A stretch of DNA of 10,462 nucleotides from Acanthamoeba lenticulata (taxonomy: Eukaryota > Discosea > Longamoebia > Acanthamoebidae): the NCBI GenBank assembly GCA_002179805.1, contig NAVB01000756.1:1-10462 (forward strand), given 5' to 3'. The position numbers and the translations under genes were made by a program. Position 1 is the first letter of the stretch. Each line of letters begins with the position of its first letter. Below are positions 1 to 9,302 of this stretch, piece by piece. Below the pieces are notes generated by a model. That model was not told where the DNA came from, ran no database searches, and saw nothing but the letters and a program-made list of their open reading frames with translations.

Positions 1-1475
1 GTCGATGAGGACCTGCTGATGGGCCGCGTTGAGGGGCTCCTTGAGGGGCACCCACCAGACGGGCGAGTTGCCATGGTACTGATGCACCCGCTCCTTGAAG
101 CGGAAGATGTTGATTCCGGAGTCGGCCGTCTCCTTGAAGGCGTCCTGGAATCTGCGCGCCGCCATCAACCCCGCGCCTCAAGCTTCAGCGCCAGCAGAGA
201 CCTTCTTCTTCTTCGTCATGAGGATGACTCTGACGAAGACGAACCGGTTGAAGTTCTTGGTGAGCTCGACGATGTAGAGCTCTTGCTCCTGCGTCCACTT
301 GTTGGGCAGGTAGACGGCGAGGCCCACGTGGCTGTAGGGCGTGTTGGTGATCAGCTGGCAGGCCGCCGACAGCACGCCTGTGGATAACCGCCGCCGTGGA
401 CACGACATTGCAGCCATTTCAGTCGTTGAACAACTCGGTGGAGAAGCATGAACGAAGAGGCCAGGGGACATACCGGTGCCTGAGTAGACGACGAGGTCGC
501 CGGTCTTGATCTGGCCGATGCAATCCGTGTAGTTGTAGATGTGCGGGCCAGGACCCGGCGGACGCGATTCCTGTGAACGAGGCACGAAGCGTGAATTCCT
601 GAAATACCAAGCTGGGGAAAGAACGAACACGAAGAACGAAAACGACGAAGGATAGACATACCATGAGGAGGGAGTAGTAGACACGGACTTCGACCTTGCC
701 CTGGGGATCCTCGCTCTCTCCAGCCTTTTTCTTCTTCTTGTCGCTCACCTGGAGTTCATACTCGCCAGCCACCACAGTGTCCTGCTTGAGGTCGTCAACC
801 TTGATCTCGTACGTGCCCCTGCGCCCCAGAATCAATGTCAGTGACAAGAGTTGCCCAGACTTTTCTCTTCGTCTTAAGCGCGGCGCACAAGAGGGACTGT
901 TAACAATCATTCTACGTACGCGATTTTGCCGCTCTTGTCGGTGATGGTGAGCTCCAAGTTGCTGCTGTCCGGGACACTGCAGTTGCAAAACAAGTTTACA
1001 ATTAGTTTCTATTGTTTTAATACAGCAAAAAAAGAAAAAAAAAACTTGTCTGTCTCGGGCGGGTGGTGTGATAGAGGGAGACATACGCGAAGAAGAATTG
1101 CGGCCAGCTGGACTCCTTGGTGACGAACTTCTCCCACTCCTTGGTCTTCTTCTTGAGGGCTACCTTCTTGGTCACCTGGCATGTGTAGATCTCTTCCTTT
1201 ACGCCCGGTAGAGACGCCGAAACCACTAGATTATTCACCCCCAACCACGTTGGTTAATCTTTCTCTTCGTCTGAAATCGTAGTTGGCGTCGTAGAGCTGA
1301 AGGTTGACTGATGTGACAACAAGCTGGGATACAGACAGAGGTAGAGCACTGGGGAAGATCTTCTCAGTGATGAAAAAGGTGGAAAATGCGTACCCACGCC
1401 CAGAAGCTTCTCAGGCTTCTCGTCCCAGATGCCCTCCATGCTGTCCTCCTTCAATTTACCTCCTCTGTTCAACAT
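1..1475 (-). CDS. C2 domain plus YiiX/C92-type permuted papain-like protein, 3' partial, multi-exon
   Basis: Exons read on the minus strand: 1475-1394, 1225-1087, 976-920, 818-662, 570-474, 377 to about 241 or 202, and 144 to the left edge. Phases agree at each junction. Residues about 22-145 form a C2 domain with hydrophobic strands such as NLELTITDKSGKIAGTYEI and a lysine-rich loop. Residues about 146 onward match the YaeF/YiiX (peptidase C92) fold: IKTGDLVVYSG, then NTPYSHVGLAV with the likely catalytic His194, then ELYIVELTKN, then INIFRFKERVHQYHG and WWVPLKEPL. In this permuted family the catalytic Cys lies C-terminal to the His, so it should be beyond the left edge. C2 domains usually bind membranes, so a membrane-directed hydrolase is a reasonable inference, but the substrate is unknown. 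The donor of the last visible intron is ambiguous (240, 234, 228 or 201; acceptor before 144). Start ATG 1475 is tentative; an in-frame TAG lies seven codons upstream, and a further 5' exon is possible. Confidence 0.72.
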
Positions 1476-1824
1476 CTTGGCGAAGAATCTCCACTAATCA
1501 CCTATTTGTTCTTGCGGGCCTCAACGTTGAAGCTTTCTTCTTCTTCAAAGCGTTCACCTAGAGGGCTTGGTCAGTGGTTCAGGGCCGATCGTTCTGTTTG
1601 AGGCACTTGGCCTCCTTCCTCGCTCTGGCGTTCAGGCACAAGGACGCCAGAGCTCCAAAATGAATTAATTCACGCCAAAATAATTGATATTAATTTGTGT
1701 CGACCATTGTTGTTGCTTGGTTGCCACATGATCCCCACACACGCGCTGAAAGCTGAACCTTGTTGATTCTTGTTCTTGTTTTGTACATATAAAAAACCTG
1801 TAGGGCAAGCTGTTGCTGGTGGTA
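1476..1824. other. Gap between genes 1 and 2: probable promoter/5' region of gene 1
   Basis: This 349-base stretch lies between the stop of gene 2 (1825) and the tentative start of gene 1 (1475), both on the minus strand. It should hold the 3' UTR of gene 2, then the promoter and 5' end of gene 1. About 1660-1700 is strongly AT-rich (repeated ATTAATT) against a GC-rich background, which fits a promoter. On the minus strand about 1555-1505 there is a short coding-like stretch reading GERFEEEESFNVEARKNK before a TAG. It could be an upstream exon of gene 1, but I found no splice pair that joins it cleanly to 1475. A perfect hairpin (1622-1653) lies just downstream of the AT-rich part in the direction of gene 1. 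Confidence 0.4.
1622..1653. repeat. Perfect 10-bp inverted repeat (hairpin), 12-nt loop
   Basis: GCTCTGGCGT at 1622-1631 is the exact reverse complement of ACGCCAGAGC at 1644-1653, with a 12-base loop. Seven of the ten pairs are G-C, so an RNA stem would be stable. It lies in the unresolved 5' region of gene 1. It could act as a leader hairpin or a DNA palindrome, or be chance. Confidence 0.6.
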
Positions 1825-4379
1825 TCAAACGGCCTGCTGGTGGTGGAGCTCGCGGATCTTGGCCAAGATGAGCTTGCGCGGACCGATGGGGATGCCCATC
1901 TGGAGGAGATCGTCGGCCTCGAGCAGCAGGAAGGCATCGTAGTTGATCTCCTCCTGCGCAAACACCGTCCCGTACTTGGCCAGATTGAGCTCGGTCAGGA
2001 CGGCATCGATCTGGGCGTCGATTTCCTGGTGCCCAACGGCGATCGGTGGTGCGAGGGACGAGACCGACGACATCAGGTTGGTGGGCGGCGGCGACACCGG
2101 GTTGGCCGAGGGCGAGACCGCCCTGTAGGAGGTCGACGCGTAGGCCCCGCGAGGCGAGAGCGGCATCTGCGGAATTCGGCCAGCGCCGCCCCGCGGGGAC
2201 AGCGGTGCTCCGCCGGCGGACGCGTCCTCGAGGTCCAGGCCCGGACGCAACTCCGTGGAACCGCGCCGCGAGTTGCTCCGAATGAACACGTTCTCCTTCT
2301 GCTGGGCCTCGTACTTGGCGATCATCTGTTTGGATTCAGTTCATCACGTGAGATCGTACGAACCGGCGAGAACACACACACAACACACGAGAAGGAGCGC
2401 ACCATCTGCTTGTAGGCCGTGATGGCGTCGGGCGTCGACGGGAGCGACGCGGCGACCGTGTGATGCCTGCGGTTGAGGATTCAGTCAAGTGTGGTGTCTA
2501 GAGGGACGGGGATGATGTGTGAGACGCACCAGTCAGACTTCATCTCAATCGTGCGCGAGCTCTTGTCGTCGCGGCCCGCGAGTCGCTTGGACGAGAATTT
2601 CTTGACACGGGCTGTGAGCGGCGACGAGCTGACCTCGGTGAAGTAGGTCCTGTACGACGTCTTCTTGCCCCAGCTCTTGTTCTTCTTCTTGTGCTTCTCG
2701 CGCTCGCCCGTCTCGTGGCCTCGGGTCGACGTGGTCGGGCTCAGCGGCGGCTCCGGCGGCAGGGCGGGCTCATCGCCCAGGAACGACTTTCCGCACATGC
2801 CGCAGAACTTTTGCATGCCAGTACCGTCGGTCGCCGTCCCGCAGGCCGGACAGAACCGCAGCGCTTGGCCCGCGCCGGTCGAGTTGCCAGCCGAGGTCGA
2901 AGCCGGGTCGGCGCCGGGCACCGCCAAGGGCGTGGTGCCAGCGGCCGCGGAGGCGGCAGAGGCCAAGGCCGAGTTGAGCATGTGGTCCAGCACGGCGGAG
3001 CCGATCTGGGTCGAGTGGCGGCTGCCGCTGCTCGACTGCCGGGCCCACGTCTGCCGCCGGATTTGGGACAGGCGCAGCGACGCGTTGGACGACGGGTGGC
3101 CGCAGTTGTCGCAAAAGTTGAAGGTCGGGTACTCGTAGGTGTGGCTGCAGTGGCCGCACCGGACGAGCCGCTTGGCCTCTTCGTCGATGCTCTTGGGCCG
3201 CTGCGTCGCTCCGCCAGCCGCCGCGGCGAGCTCGTCCTCCCCATCATCCGTCGCAGCTTGCTGTGGCTCCTGTTGCTGCTGGACGCTTTGCTGGAGCTGG
3301 AGGAGCATAGCCGTGATGGACCCGGGGGCCGGCGTGCCGTCGGCGCCAGCGGCGGGCGCGGGCGCGGGCTCGTCGGGCGGAGCGCCGTAGGCCTCGCCGC
3401 ACATGGGGCACTCGGTGAGCGTCGGGTACTCGTAGGGCTGGTCGCACAGCGAACACTCGACCTGCCGCGGGCCCTGTTCCTCCTCCTCTTCCTCGTCTGC
3501 CGCAGCATAGGGCTCGCCGCACATGGGACAGGCCTGGCTGGTCGGGAAGGCAAAAACGTGGTCGCACAGCGAGCAGACCACATCACTCGCTTGGCCTTCA
3601 GACTCAGGTTGAAGCTCAGGCTCGGGCTGAAGCTCGGGTTCAGGCTCATGTGGAGGTTCAGGCTCGGGCTCCACAGGCACGACGACCTCTTCTGACACCA
3701 ACGTAGGAGAAGTAGGCTGAGGCGAGTAGGGCACGGGCAAGCTTATGGCGGCGGTTCGGCGGTCGGGTTGGCTGTTGACGTTGGAGCGGGAGTTCTTCAG
3801 CTGGGCGCGTATCGACGAACCTTCTATGACGGGCGCGGGCGCAGTACGTTCCCCGACCACGGGCGCGAAGACTGTAGTCGATCGTGTAGCAGGGGTTGCT
3901 GGTGAATATGGAGAAGATGGCGACGGTAAAGGAGACGAGGACGGAGAGGAAGAGGAAGTTGAAGAGGAAGGGAGAGGCGGTTCAGGCAGGGAGGCTCCAG
4001 GACGGGGCGGGGGGGCGCCCCGCGTAGAAGAAGATGCAGAGGGTGAGGATTCGAATCGGGAGGCGAGGTCTCTGATCTTGGAGGGGGCTGGGGCTGGGGC
4101 GGAGCTCGGATAAGTGTGAGACGAGTAGCTGTTCGGTTCAGCCTTACTCTTGCTGCTCAAAATCGCATCGTTTGGAGTTCCTTGTCGTCTGCTCCAGGAG
4201 GCGGGGGGCGTGTTAAACCGCTCGCCGTTTGCCGCTCCAGGAGAAGTCGAAGAGAAGGTGGGGGAAGGAGTCTGTTTCGGGGAGAAGGGCGTTGGGGGCA
4301 GCGGTCCGCGAGGACGACGCTGAGTGGGAGAGCAGGGGCTGCCTCCGCCTCCTCTGCCGAACGCGGGACGACTCGACAT
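1825..4379 (-). CDS. Four-zinc-ribbon, SAM-domain protein (804 aa)
   Basis: Exons 4379-2530, 2466-2403 and 2325-1825 on the minus strand; phases fit, giving SDW-HHTVAA and YKQM-MIAKY across the junctions. An in-frame TAG lies five codons before the ATG. Residues 1 to about 265 are low-complexity Pro/Ser-rich, followed by an EPEPE-type run. Four C4 zinc ribbons follow, with cysteines at 269/272/284/287, 309/312/324/327, 408/411/423/426 and 510/513/526/529. The first three share a (Y/F)(E/A)(Y/F)PT motif between cysteine pairs, so they look duplicated. Two LSPRG motifs, possible proline-directed phosphorylation sites, precede a SAM domain at about 740-798 (LTELNLAKYGTVFAQEEI, then LLQMGIPIGPRKLILAKI). 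SAM domains usually oligomerise or bind partners, and such zinc ribbons often bind protein or nucleic acid, so a scaffold is the likely role. I do not recognise an orthologue. Its promoter faces that of the MINDY gene. Confidence 0.85.
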
Positions 4380-4570
4380 TACCTCCTTTAACTACTGCGG
4401 CTGCCTTGGTCTTCTGGTGCCAGCTGCAGTTGCCGTTGGCTCCGAAACACAGACAACAGCGCCAGGGACACAAAATGAAGGCAAAAGCGCGAAGTGCTTC
4501 TCTTTGCTGACGTCATGTGAGGAAAATAACATTAATTAAATGAAATGGAAAACAAAAATAAAACATAACC
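4380..4570. promoter_or_regulatory. Shared divergent promoter region of genes 2 and 3
   Basis: The two start codons point away from each other across 191 bases, so both promoters must lie here or overlap the 5' coding ends. The segment nearest gene 3 (about 4515-4570) is AT-rich. I see no convincing TATA box for either direction. A perfect TGACGTCA palindrome is present at 4508-4515. Confidence 0.6.
4508..4515. promoter_or_regulatory. TGACGTCA palindrome (CRE/ATF-type bZIP site)
   Basis: This 8-base sequence is the full consensus cAMP-response element bound by CREB/ATF-type bZIP factors in other eukaryotes. It lies 56 bases before the ATG of gene 3 and 129 bases before that of gene 2, in the non-coding divergent spacer. 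Its symmetry would allow action in both directions. Binding in this organism is inferred only. Confidence 0.45.
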
Positions 4571-6510
4571 ATGCAGCACGCTGTGCCAGTCAGCGCACGT
4601 GAGCAGGAAGAGGCAGGCCGCACTGTTTGGCCGCTGTTGAATGAGGAAGAAGAGTTCGAGGACTTTCTTGGCCTCTGGTGCGACCAGTCATTTGCTCTCC
4701 ATACGATTCCAGATGAGCTGGGGTCTACCGAAAGTCTCCACAATGCAGCACCCGACCGAGGCCACCCCCTCCCGTTGGCCTTCGTGCAGGCCAAGAACGG
4801 GCCTTGTGGCGTCTTGGCTGCCGTTCACGCCCTGCTGCTCCGCTTTTTGCTCTTTCCCACGATGTCGTACACACAGCCACAGCCCGCAACCGACGACCCG
4901 TTGAGGGACCAGGAGCGGATGCGTGAGGCGCTTGTCCGTGCGGTCCACCAGATGTTGTGCCAAGCCCGACCCCTCGCCACTTCGCCCATACGACTGGTCT
5001 TCTTCGTCCGTCCGCCGTCGCACGTCTCGTGGCGGCCCTCATCGTGGTCCCGGGGCGGGCCGCCGCTCTGGGTGGCCGCCACTGACGAAGTGTCGCTCCA
5101 CTTGCGCGAGCTTCGGTTCGACACGCCCGATGAAGCGTTCTCTGCGCTCCATGCGGGAGCCAACGAGCTCCTGCTCGGACCCGGCGCGCTGGTGAGCCTC
5201 ATCTACAGCTTGGTCCTCACGCGCGGCGCAGCGCAAGTGCGGCGCGACTTGGCTGGACCCAGCGCTAGCTCGTCAACTGTATTTCCCCATCCTTGTCTCG
5301 CCTTGCCTTGTCCGCCTGACTTGGAGCCGCTTCTATTATACACAGCACACGCTGTCGTCGACGCTGATCGTGACCGGGTGCAGCCAAGCGCTGGTCAACC
5401 TGTGCCTCTACGGCTGCGCGTTTCCCGATGCCGATGAGCCTCCTCACCAGCTTTTCACTGGCTCGACTGGCCAGTCCGCGCCTCCACAGGAGCCAAACGT
5501 GAGCCACACAGACAGGGCGGCACCGGTAGGGTTCCTGGCCTATGCCGAGATGGAGGAGCGCGTCTATGGCTCGAACTTCTGGAGCGTGGCCGACGCGCTC
5601 AAGTATCCGGCCTGTCCTATCTGGCTGCTGCTTGGCCACGACCACTACACGCTGCTGTTCGCGGGGCCGCGTGACCGTGACCTCGTCGAGCGGCTCCGAC
5701 AAAGACAGAAGTCGGGAGGTGCGGTCCCGGGCGCTCTCTTTGCCTTTTTATCAAAAGGGCTTGGGTTAATCGTTTGGCCCATTTGAACAGAGCCGCTGGA
5801 CTGCGAGCTTTATCATTACAACGGGCTGGCTCCGGCGGGGCCACGCTTCGCTCGCTTAAGTACGACCCCCCCCCACCCCCATTGGCTTGTGACTTTGCCC
5901 TGTCAGCCCAGCTTACGCGGCCCTGTGGTGGATGCAGCTTTGCGCGCCCCATATGCCAGTGACGCGTCAGCGTTGGCAGCCTACAACACCAACCTGGCGC
6001 TGTACAACGGCAAGCGCGTTGCCATGGTCGTTCGACGAAGGCAGGGGAACGGCTCTCAAAACGTGGAGGATTGGGAATACGAAGTGGCCTTTGACGTTGA
6101 ACCAACACCACACCCCGCGGCAGCCGATCCTGGCAGCGAAAGCGAAGAGAAGAATGAAAAAAGCGACGCCCAGAGCGAGGGTGGACTCGACGACGAGTGG
6201 CGATGCTGTCGCTGCGTACTCAATAGCGAGTATTTCATGAATGAAAAGGGCTCGCGCACGTGCTCAGGCTGCAGCAAGGATGTCTCAGAGTGCGGGCGGT
6301 GCCTGTGGTTGGCTTACGCAGAGCTGCCGGTGGCGGCGCGCAAGTACGACTCCAACACCACTTCGCAAACACGAAATCTCACATTCACTGACTGATAACT
6401 TGGTCAGAGAGGTGGACTTGCGCTATCGACCCATGATCGAGTCTATCATCCGCACGCTGGACCCGGCCCTGTCGGTTGACTATCGAGGTTGCAAGCCACC
6501 CTCGGTTTGA
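4571..6510 (+). CDS. MINDY-3/4-type (DUF4205) deubiquitinase, 552 aa, with embedded Cys-rich finger
   Basis: Exons 4571-5278, 5346-5718, 5791-5859, 5938-6343 and 6408-6510; phases are consistent and total 553 codons with stop. The catalytic signature QAKNGPCGVLAAVHA has the nucleophile at Cys79. IYSLVLTRGAAQVRRDL, the block VTGCSQALVNLCLYGCAFP and GSNFWSVADALKYPACPIWL match later family motifs. GHDHYTLLF gives the likely catalytic His336. DCELYHYNGL and the C-terminal block EVDLRYRPMIESIIRTLDP complete the fold. MINDY enzymes are cysteine proteases that cleave Lys48-linked ubiquitin chains. After an acidic low-complexity insert, residues 471-507 hold seven cysteines (473, 474, 476, 492, 495, 502, 505), probably a zinc finger. 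The acceptor of intron 3 (before 5938) was chosen because it restores FARLTLRAP; earlier AGs give other frames. Confidence in the family is high, in MINDY-3 versus MINDY-4 low. Confidence 0.88.
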
Positions 6511-6778
6511 AACTGCACCAAAACAGGCCAGTATGGCCTAAAATTGGCGCTGCACAGGAACATTTGCCCCCTTACTCGCGCATTTGCTCCAGTTCGCCAA
6601 TGCATTCTGTCGACAGCATCTGGCACACGAGCTGCGCTAGGTAACGGTGGCCTTGGGTCTAGTCCCAGCTCAGGGAGGGGCTCGAAAAGAATTATACAGA
6701 AGAAAGGGGCACCTCGAAAGAAGTATAACAAGAGGACACTTCCTACCACAGGGAACTGTTCAAAGAGAAGAGAAGAAG
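6511..6778 (+). promoter_or_regulatory. Spacer between MINDY gene and CH-LIM gene
   Basis: This 268-base stretch must carry the 3' end of the MINDY transcript and the promoter and leader of the CH-LIM gene. It has no convincing coding frame. TATAAC at 6724-6729, about 50 bases before the ATG at 6779, could be a TATA-type element, but that is weak. The last 60 bases are purine-rich. Confidence 0.35.
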
Positions 6779-9302
6779 ATGAACAGTGAGGAAGGTGCGC
6801 CAGTTTTTGACGATGGACTGGAAGTGAGTGATCCTGTGGCCGAAAGGGAGCGGATCCTCCAAGTGAACGCCTACCAAATCAGAGTATACACCTTCTTCAA
6901 CTTCACCACTTGCTTCTTCTTCGACTTCCTGACGTGATTGCCTGCAGATCTTCACGAACTGGGCCAACTTTATTCTGGGTCAAAGGGGGATCAAGATTGG
7001 AGATATTGTGACTGACTCCATGGATGGTGCCCCTTCCCCACCCAACTTGTTTGCATGAAGTTTATTTCTCAACTTTCAATGCTTGTGAACGTGTGCGACC
7101 AGGCGTTGCGCTCATTCACATGGCCGAGCTCTTGACCCACGGCATGGCGGGCCATTACACAAAGAAGTACGTTGTTCCTCTCATTGTTCTTGCTTCTTCG
7201 TCATGCCAATGACGTGCTGCTACTCTTGGTGCGCGATAGTCCCCTTTTCCTAGCACAGAAGCTGGAGAACATAAACCTGGCTGTCAAGTTGCTCATGGCC
7301 GACGGCTGCCCCGTGAGCGCAGACGTCCAAGGTAAGCCTCTATGCAGGCAGCATTTTTTGGCCACGTCTTCATTCACTCAACCTGGACGTGGACAGGCAT
7401 CGCGTCAGGAGACCCGAAGACCAGCTTGGCCCTGTTCTGGACAATGATCAAGAAGTACCAGCTGGGCGAGAACCTCAAGTCTAAGACCCTCCCAACGCAG
7501 ACTCCACAGCCCTTATCGCCGCAAGAACCCTTGCCAGTGCGCTTGGTTGACCTTCAAACGGACCTTCCCACGAGCTCGGCCTCTCCCGTGCGCGTTGTCG
7601 ACCTCAAGACCGAGGAGCCGACCAGGCCGGCCTCGCCAGTCGCCTCTGTCCGCTCTTCGGCTCGTCTTGAGAGACGACCCTCGGCTGAGGTGCTCGCCTA
7701 GCACCACCTTGTTGCAGTGCAACCACACCCAACCCTTTTTGGCGCGCAGATGTTGTCCAAGATGAAGGAAAGAGAGCAGAGCCTGGCCCAGAAAGCCGAG
7801 GAGATTCGTCTGATGCAAGAACGGCTTGAGCAGATGAAGATGCGCAGCCGAAAGCACGACCACCCACTTGATTGAGACACCGCAGTCGATGCCTAACTAC
7901 AGAATGTCATACACAACACCACAGAGAGACGCAGGACGAGATCGAAAAGTTGGAGGAGAAGAAACAAAAACTGAAGATGGAAGAGGAGATGATCAGGAAG
8001 AGAAAGGAGGAACAGGACCGGAAGAAGGAAGAACGTCTTCAAGAGGAGAAAGAACAACAATTACAACAAGCTCCAATCTCAGAGGAGGAGGCAAAGCGGA
8101 AGCGTGAGGAAGTCTTGCGGCAGCTCACCGACTCTCAGAGAGATGTGGCCCTGTATGTCCTCCTTGGGATGATTCATGTCGCTATACATGACCGTGGAGC
8201 TGATCAAAGCCTTCACCTGTGATGACGTTGCAGGGAGCACTTGCGCGAGGCGCGGGAGCGACAGCGGAGGAAGGAAGAGCAGGCCGCTGCTGAGGAGCGG
8301 GAGCGGAGCAACACGAACAACAGCAATAACGACACGCCAGCCTACACGCCCATCGCTGCCGGAAGCAGCTTTGAGGTGTCTGAGGCCACCACGGAGCAGT
8401 GTACGTGCCTCAACCAACCAACTGGACTGGATTGGGCCAGAGATGCTTGACATTCTGTTTCTATTCCAGCCAAGCGACTGTGCCCCGCCTGCGAGATGCT
8501 CCTATCGGGCATCATCGTGCTGGTGGACAAGCAGGACCTCTATCACGTCGGTACGCTATCCTGCTTGTTATGCTCGTGGATGTCGGGCACAAGCGACCAG
8601 GACTGATTGATGGGTTGGTGTTGCAGATTGCTTCGTATGCAGTAAGTGCAGCTCGTCGTTCGACCAGTACTACTGGGAGTACGGCGGGAAGCCATACTGC
8701 TTCGACCACTACCTTGAAGCCGCGGGCCACGTGTGCGGCAAGTGCAGCGATCTCATCCGGGTATCGATGATCCGTCCCTCTGCGCACGTCCACTTTGGTC
8801 GGGTCTGACGCCCCGCCATGATGATGCATACACGCACAGGACCGAGTGGTCTTGGCAGCCTCCAAGCAGTGGCACACGCACTGCTTTGTGTGCGTCACCT
8901 GCTCGCAACCATTCCACGACGGTTATTACACGCACAACGACCTGCCCTACTGCCGGAAGGATTATTACCGTGTCATGAACCTGCTGTGCGCCAAGGTAGT
9001 CGCACCCCCCCCCAGGTCGGGAGAACTGGCCCCTAACAATCTGCCCATTGGCTTCACAGTGCGACGAGTGTGTGGGCACGGGCGACAAGGCAGCTCTGGG
9101 CAAAGTGTGGCACAAGGTACGACTGCTGACGACAGGCCTCGCGAGAGAAGTTCTCACCTTCCGCGTGGTGCACCAGAGCTGCTTCGTGTGCTCGGACTGC
9201 AACCAGTTCTTCGGCGCCGAGGGCTTCTTCAACTGGCAGGGCATGCCTTATTGCCCAGCACACTTCAAGGAGAAGCTTGACGGCCTCAAGAAGTTCGCGT
9301 GA
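6779..9302 (+). CDS. CH domain, coiled-coil, triple LIM protein (ChLim-like), 561 aa, 13 exons
   Basis: Exons: 6779-6883, 6948-7026, 7103-7166, 7240-7331, 7397-7689, 7750-7853, 7925-8152, 8234-8400, 8470-8550, 8627-8760, 8840-8995, 9060-9116 and 9177-9302. All phases fit and total 562 codons with stop. Residues about 30-135 are one calponin-homology domain (IFTNWANFILGQRGIKIGDI, DGVALIHMAELL, LAQKLENINLAVKLL, GDPKTSLALFWTMI). A Pro-rich linker holds a 17-residue tandem repeat. Residues about 212-350 form a charged coiled coil. Three LIM domains follow: Cys382/385-His403-Cys406/409/412-Cys429-His432; Cys441/444-His461-Cys464/467/470-Cys487-Asp490; Cys499/502-His519-Cys522/525/528-Cys546-His549. 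CH domains act at actin, and LIM domains bind proteins. Dictyostelium ChLim, reported with Rab21 and LimF in phagocytosis, has a comparable CH plus LIM layout, so a cortical actin or phagocytic role is inferred. Intron 6 appears to use a GC donor. Confidence 0.88.
7534..7635 (+). repeat. Two tandem copies of a 17-residue peptide unit in the CH-LIM linker
   Basis: Residues 160-176 (PVRLVDLQTDLPTSSAS) and 177-193 (PVRVVDLKTEEPTRPAS) are adjacent copies of a 51-base unit within exon 5. Eleven of 17 residues are identical and several changes are conservative (Q/K, D/E, L/V). The unit lies between the CH domain and the coiled coil and may be a short binding motif in a disordered linker. Confidence 0.75.
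7854..7924 (+). other. Probable GC-AG intron in the CH-LIM gene
   Basis: The frame of exon 6 (from 7750) runs through a coiled coil to a TGA at 7873-7875. Downstream coiled-coil coding resumes in a different frame near 7925. No GT occurs between 7810 and that stop. A GC at 7854-7855 in AA|GCACGAC joins in the required phase to the acceptor CACAG ending at 7924 and yields KMRSRKETQDEIEKL. Two other introns in this window have AA|GTACGAC donors, so this looks like the same site with T changed to C. Its 71 bases match neighbouring introns. Confidence 0.72.

Noticed and set aside
2691..3695. A 334-codon open frame on the plus strand opposite the zinc-ribbon/SAM gene
   Set aside because: It is rich in Arg, Gly and Leu with no domain signature. 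It is the antisense of GC-rich Pro/Ser/Ala codons, and the minus-strand frame has clear zinc ribbons.
4557..4562. AATAAA as a polyadenylation signal
   Set aside because: It lies nine bases upstream of the MINDY start codon, with no gene ending there on the plus strand.
5889..5937. Coding sequence continuing upstream of exon 4 of the MINDY gene (reading SLRGPVVDAA)
   Set aside because: The two earlier CAG acceptors do not match the phase left by the donor at 5860. Only the acceptor ending at 5937 does, and it restores the expected RLTL motif.
9118..9176. Coding reading of the stretch between LIM3 halves
   Set aside because: Removing 9117-9176 as an intron joins VWHK to SCFVC and gives exact LIM spacing; keeping it would break the zinc site.
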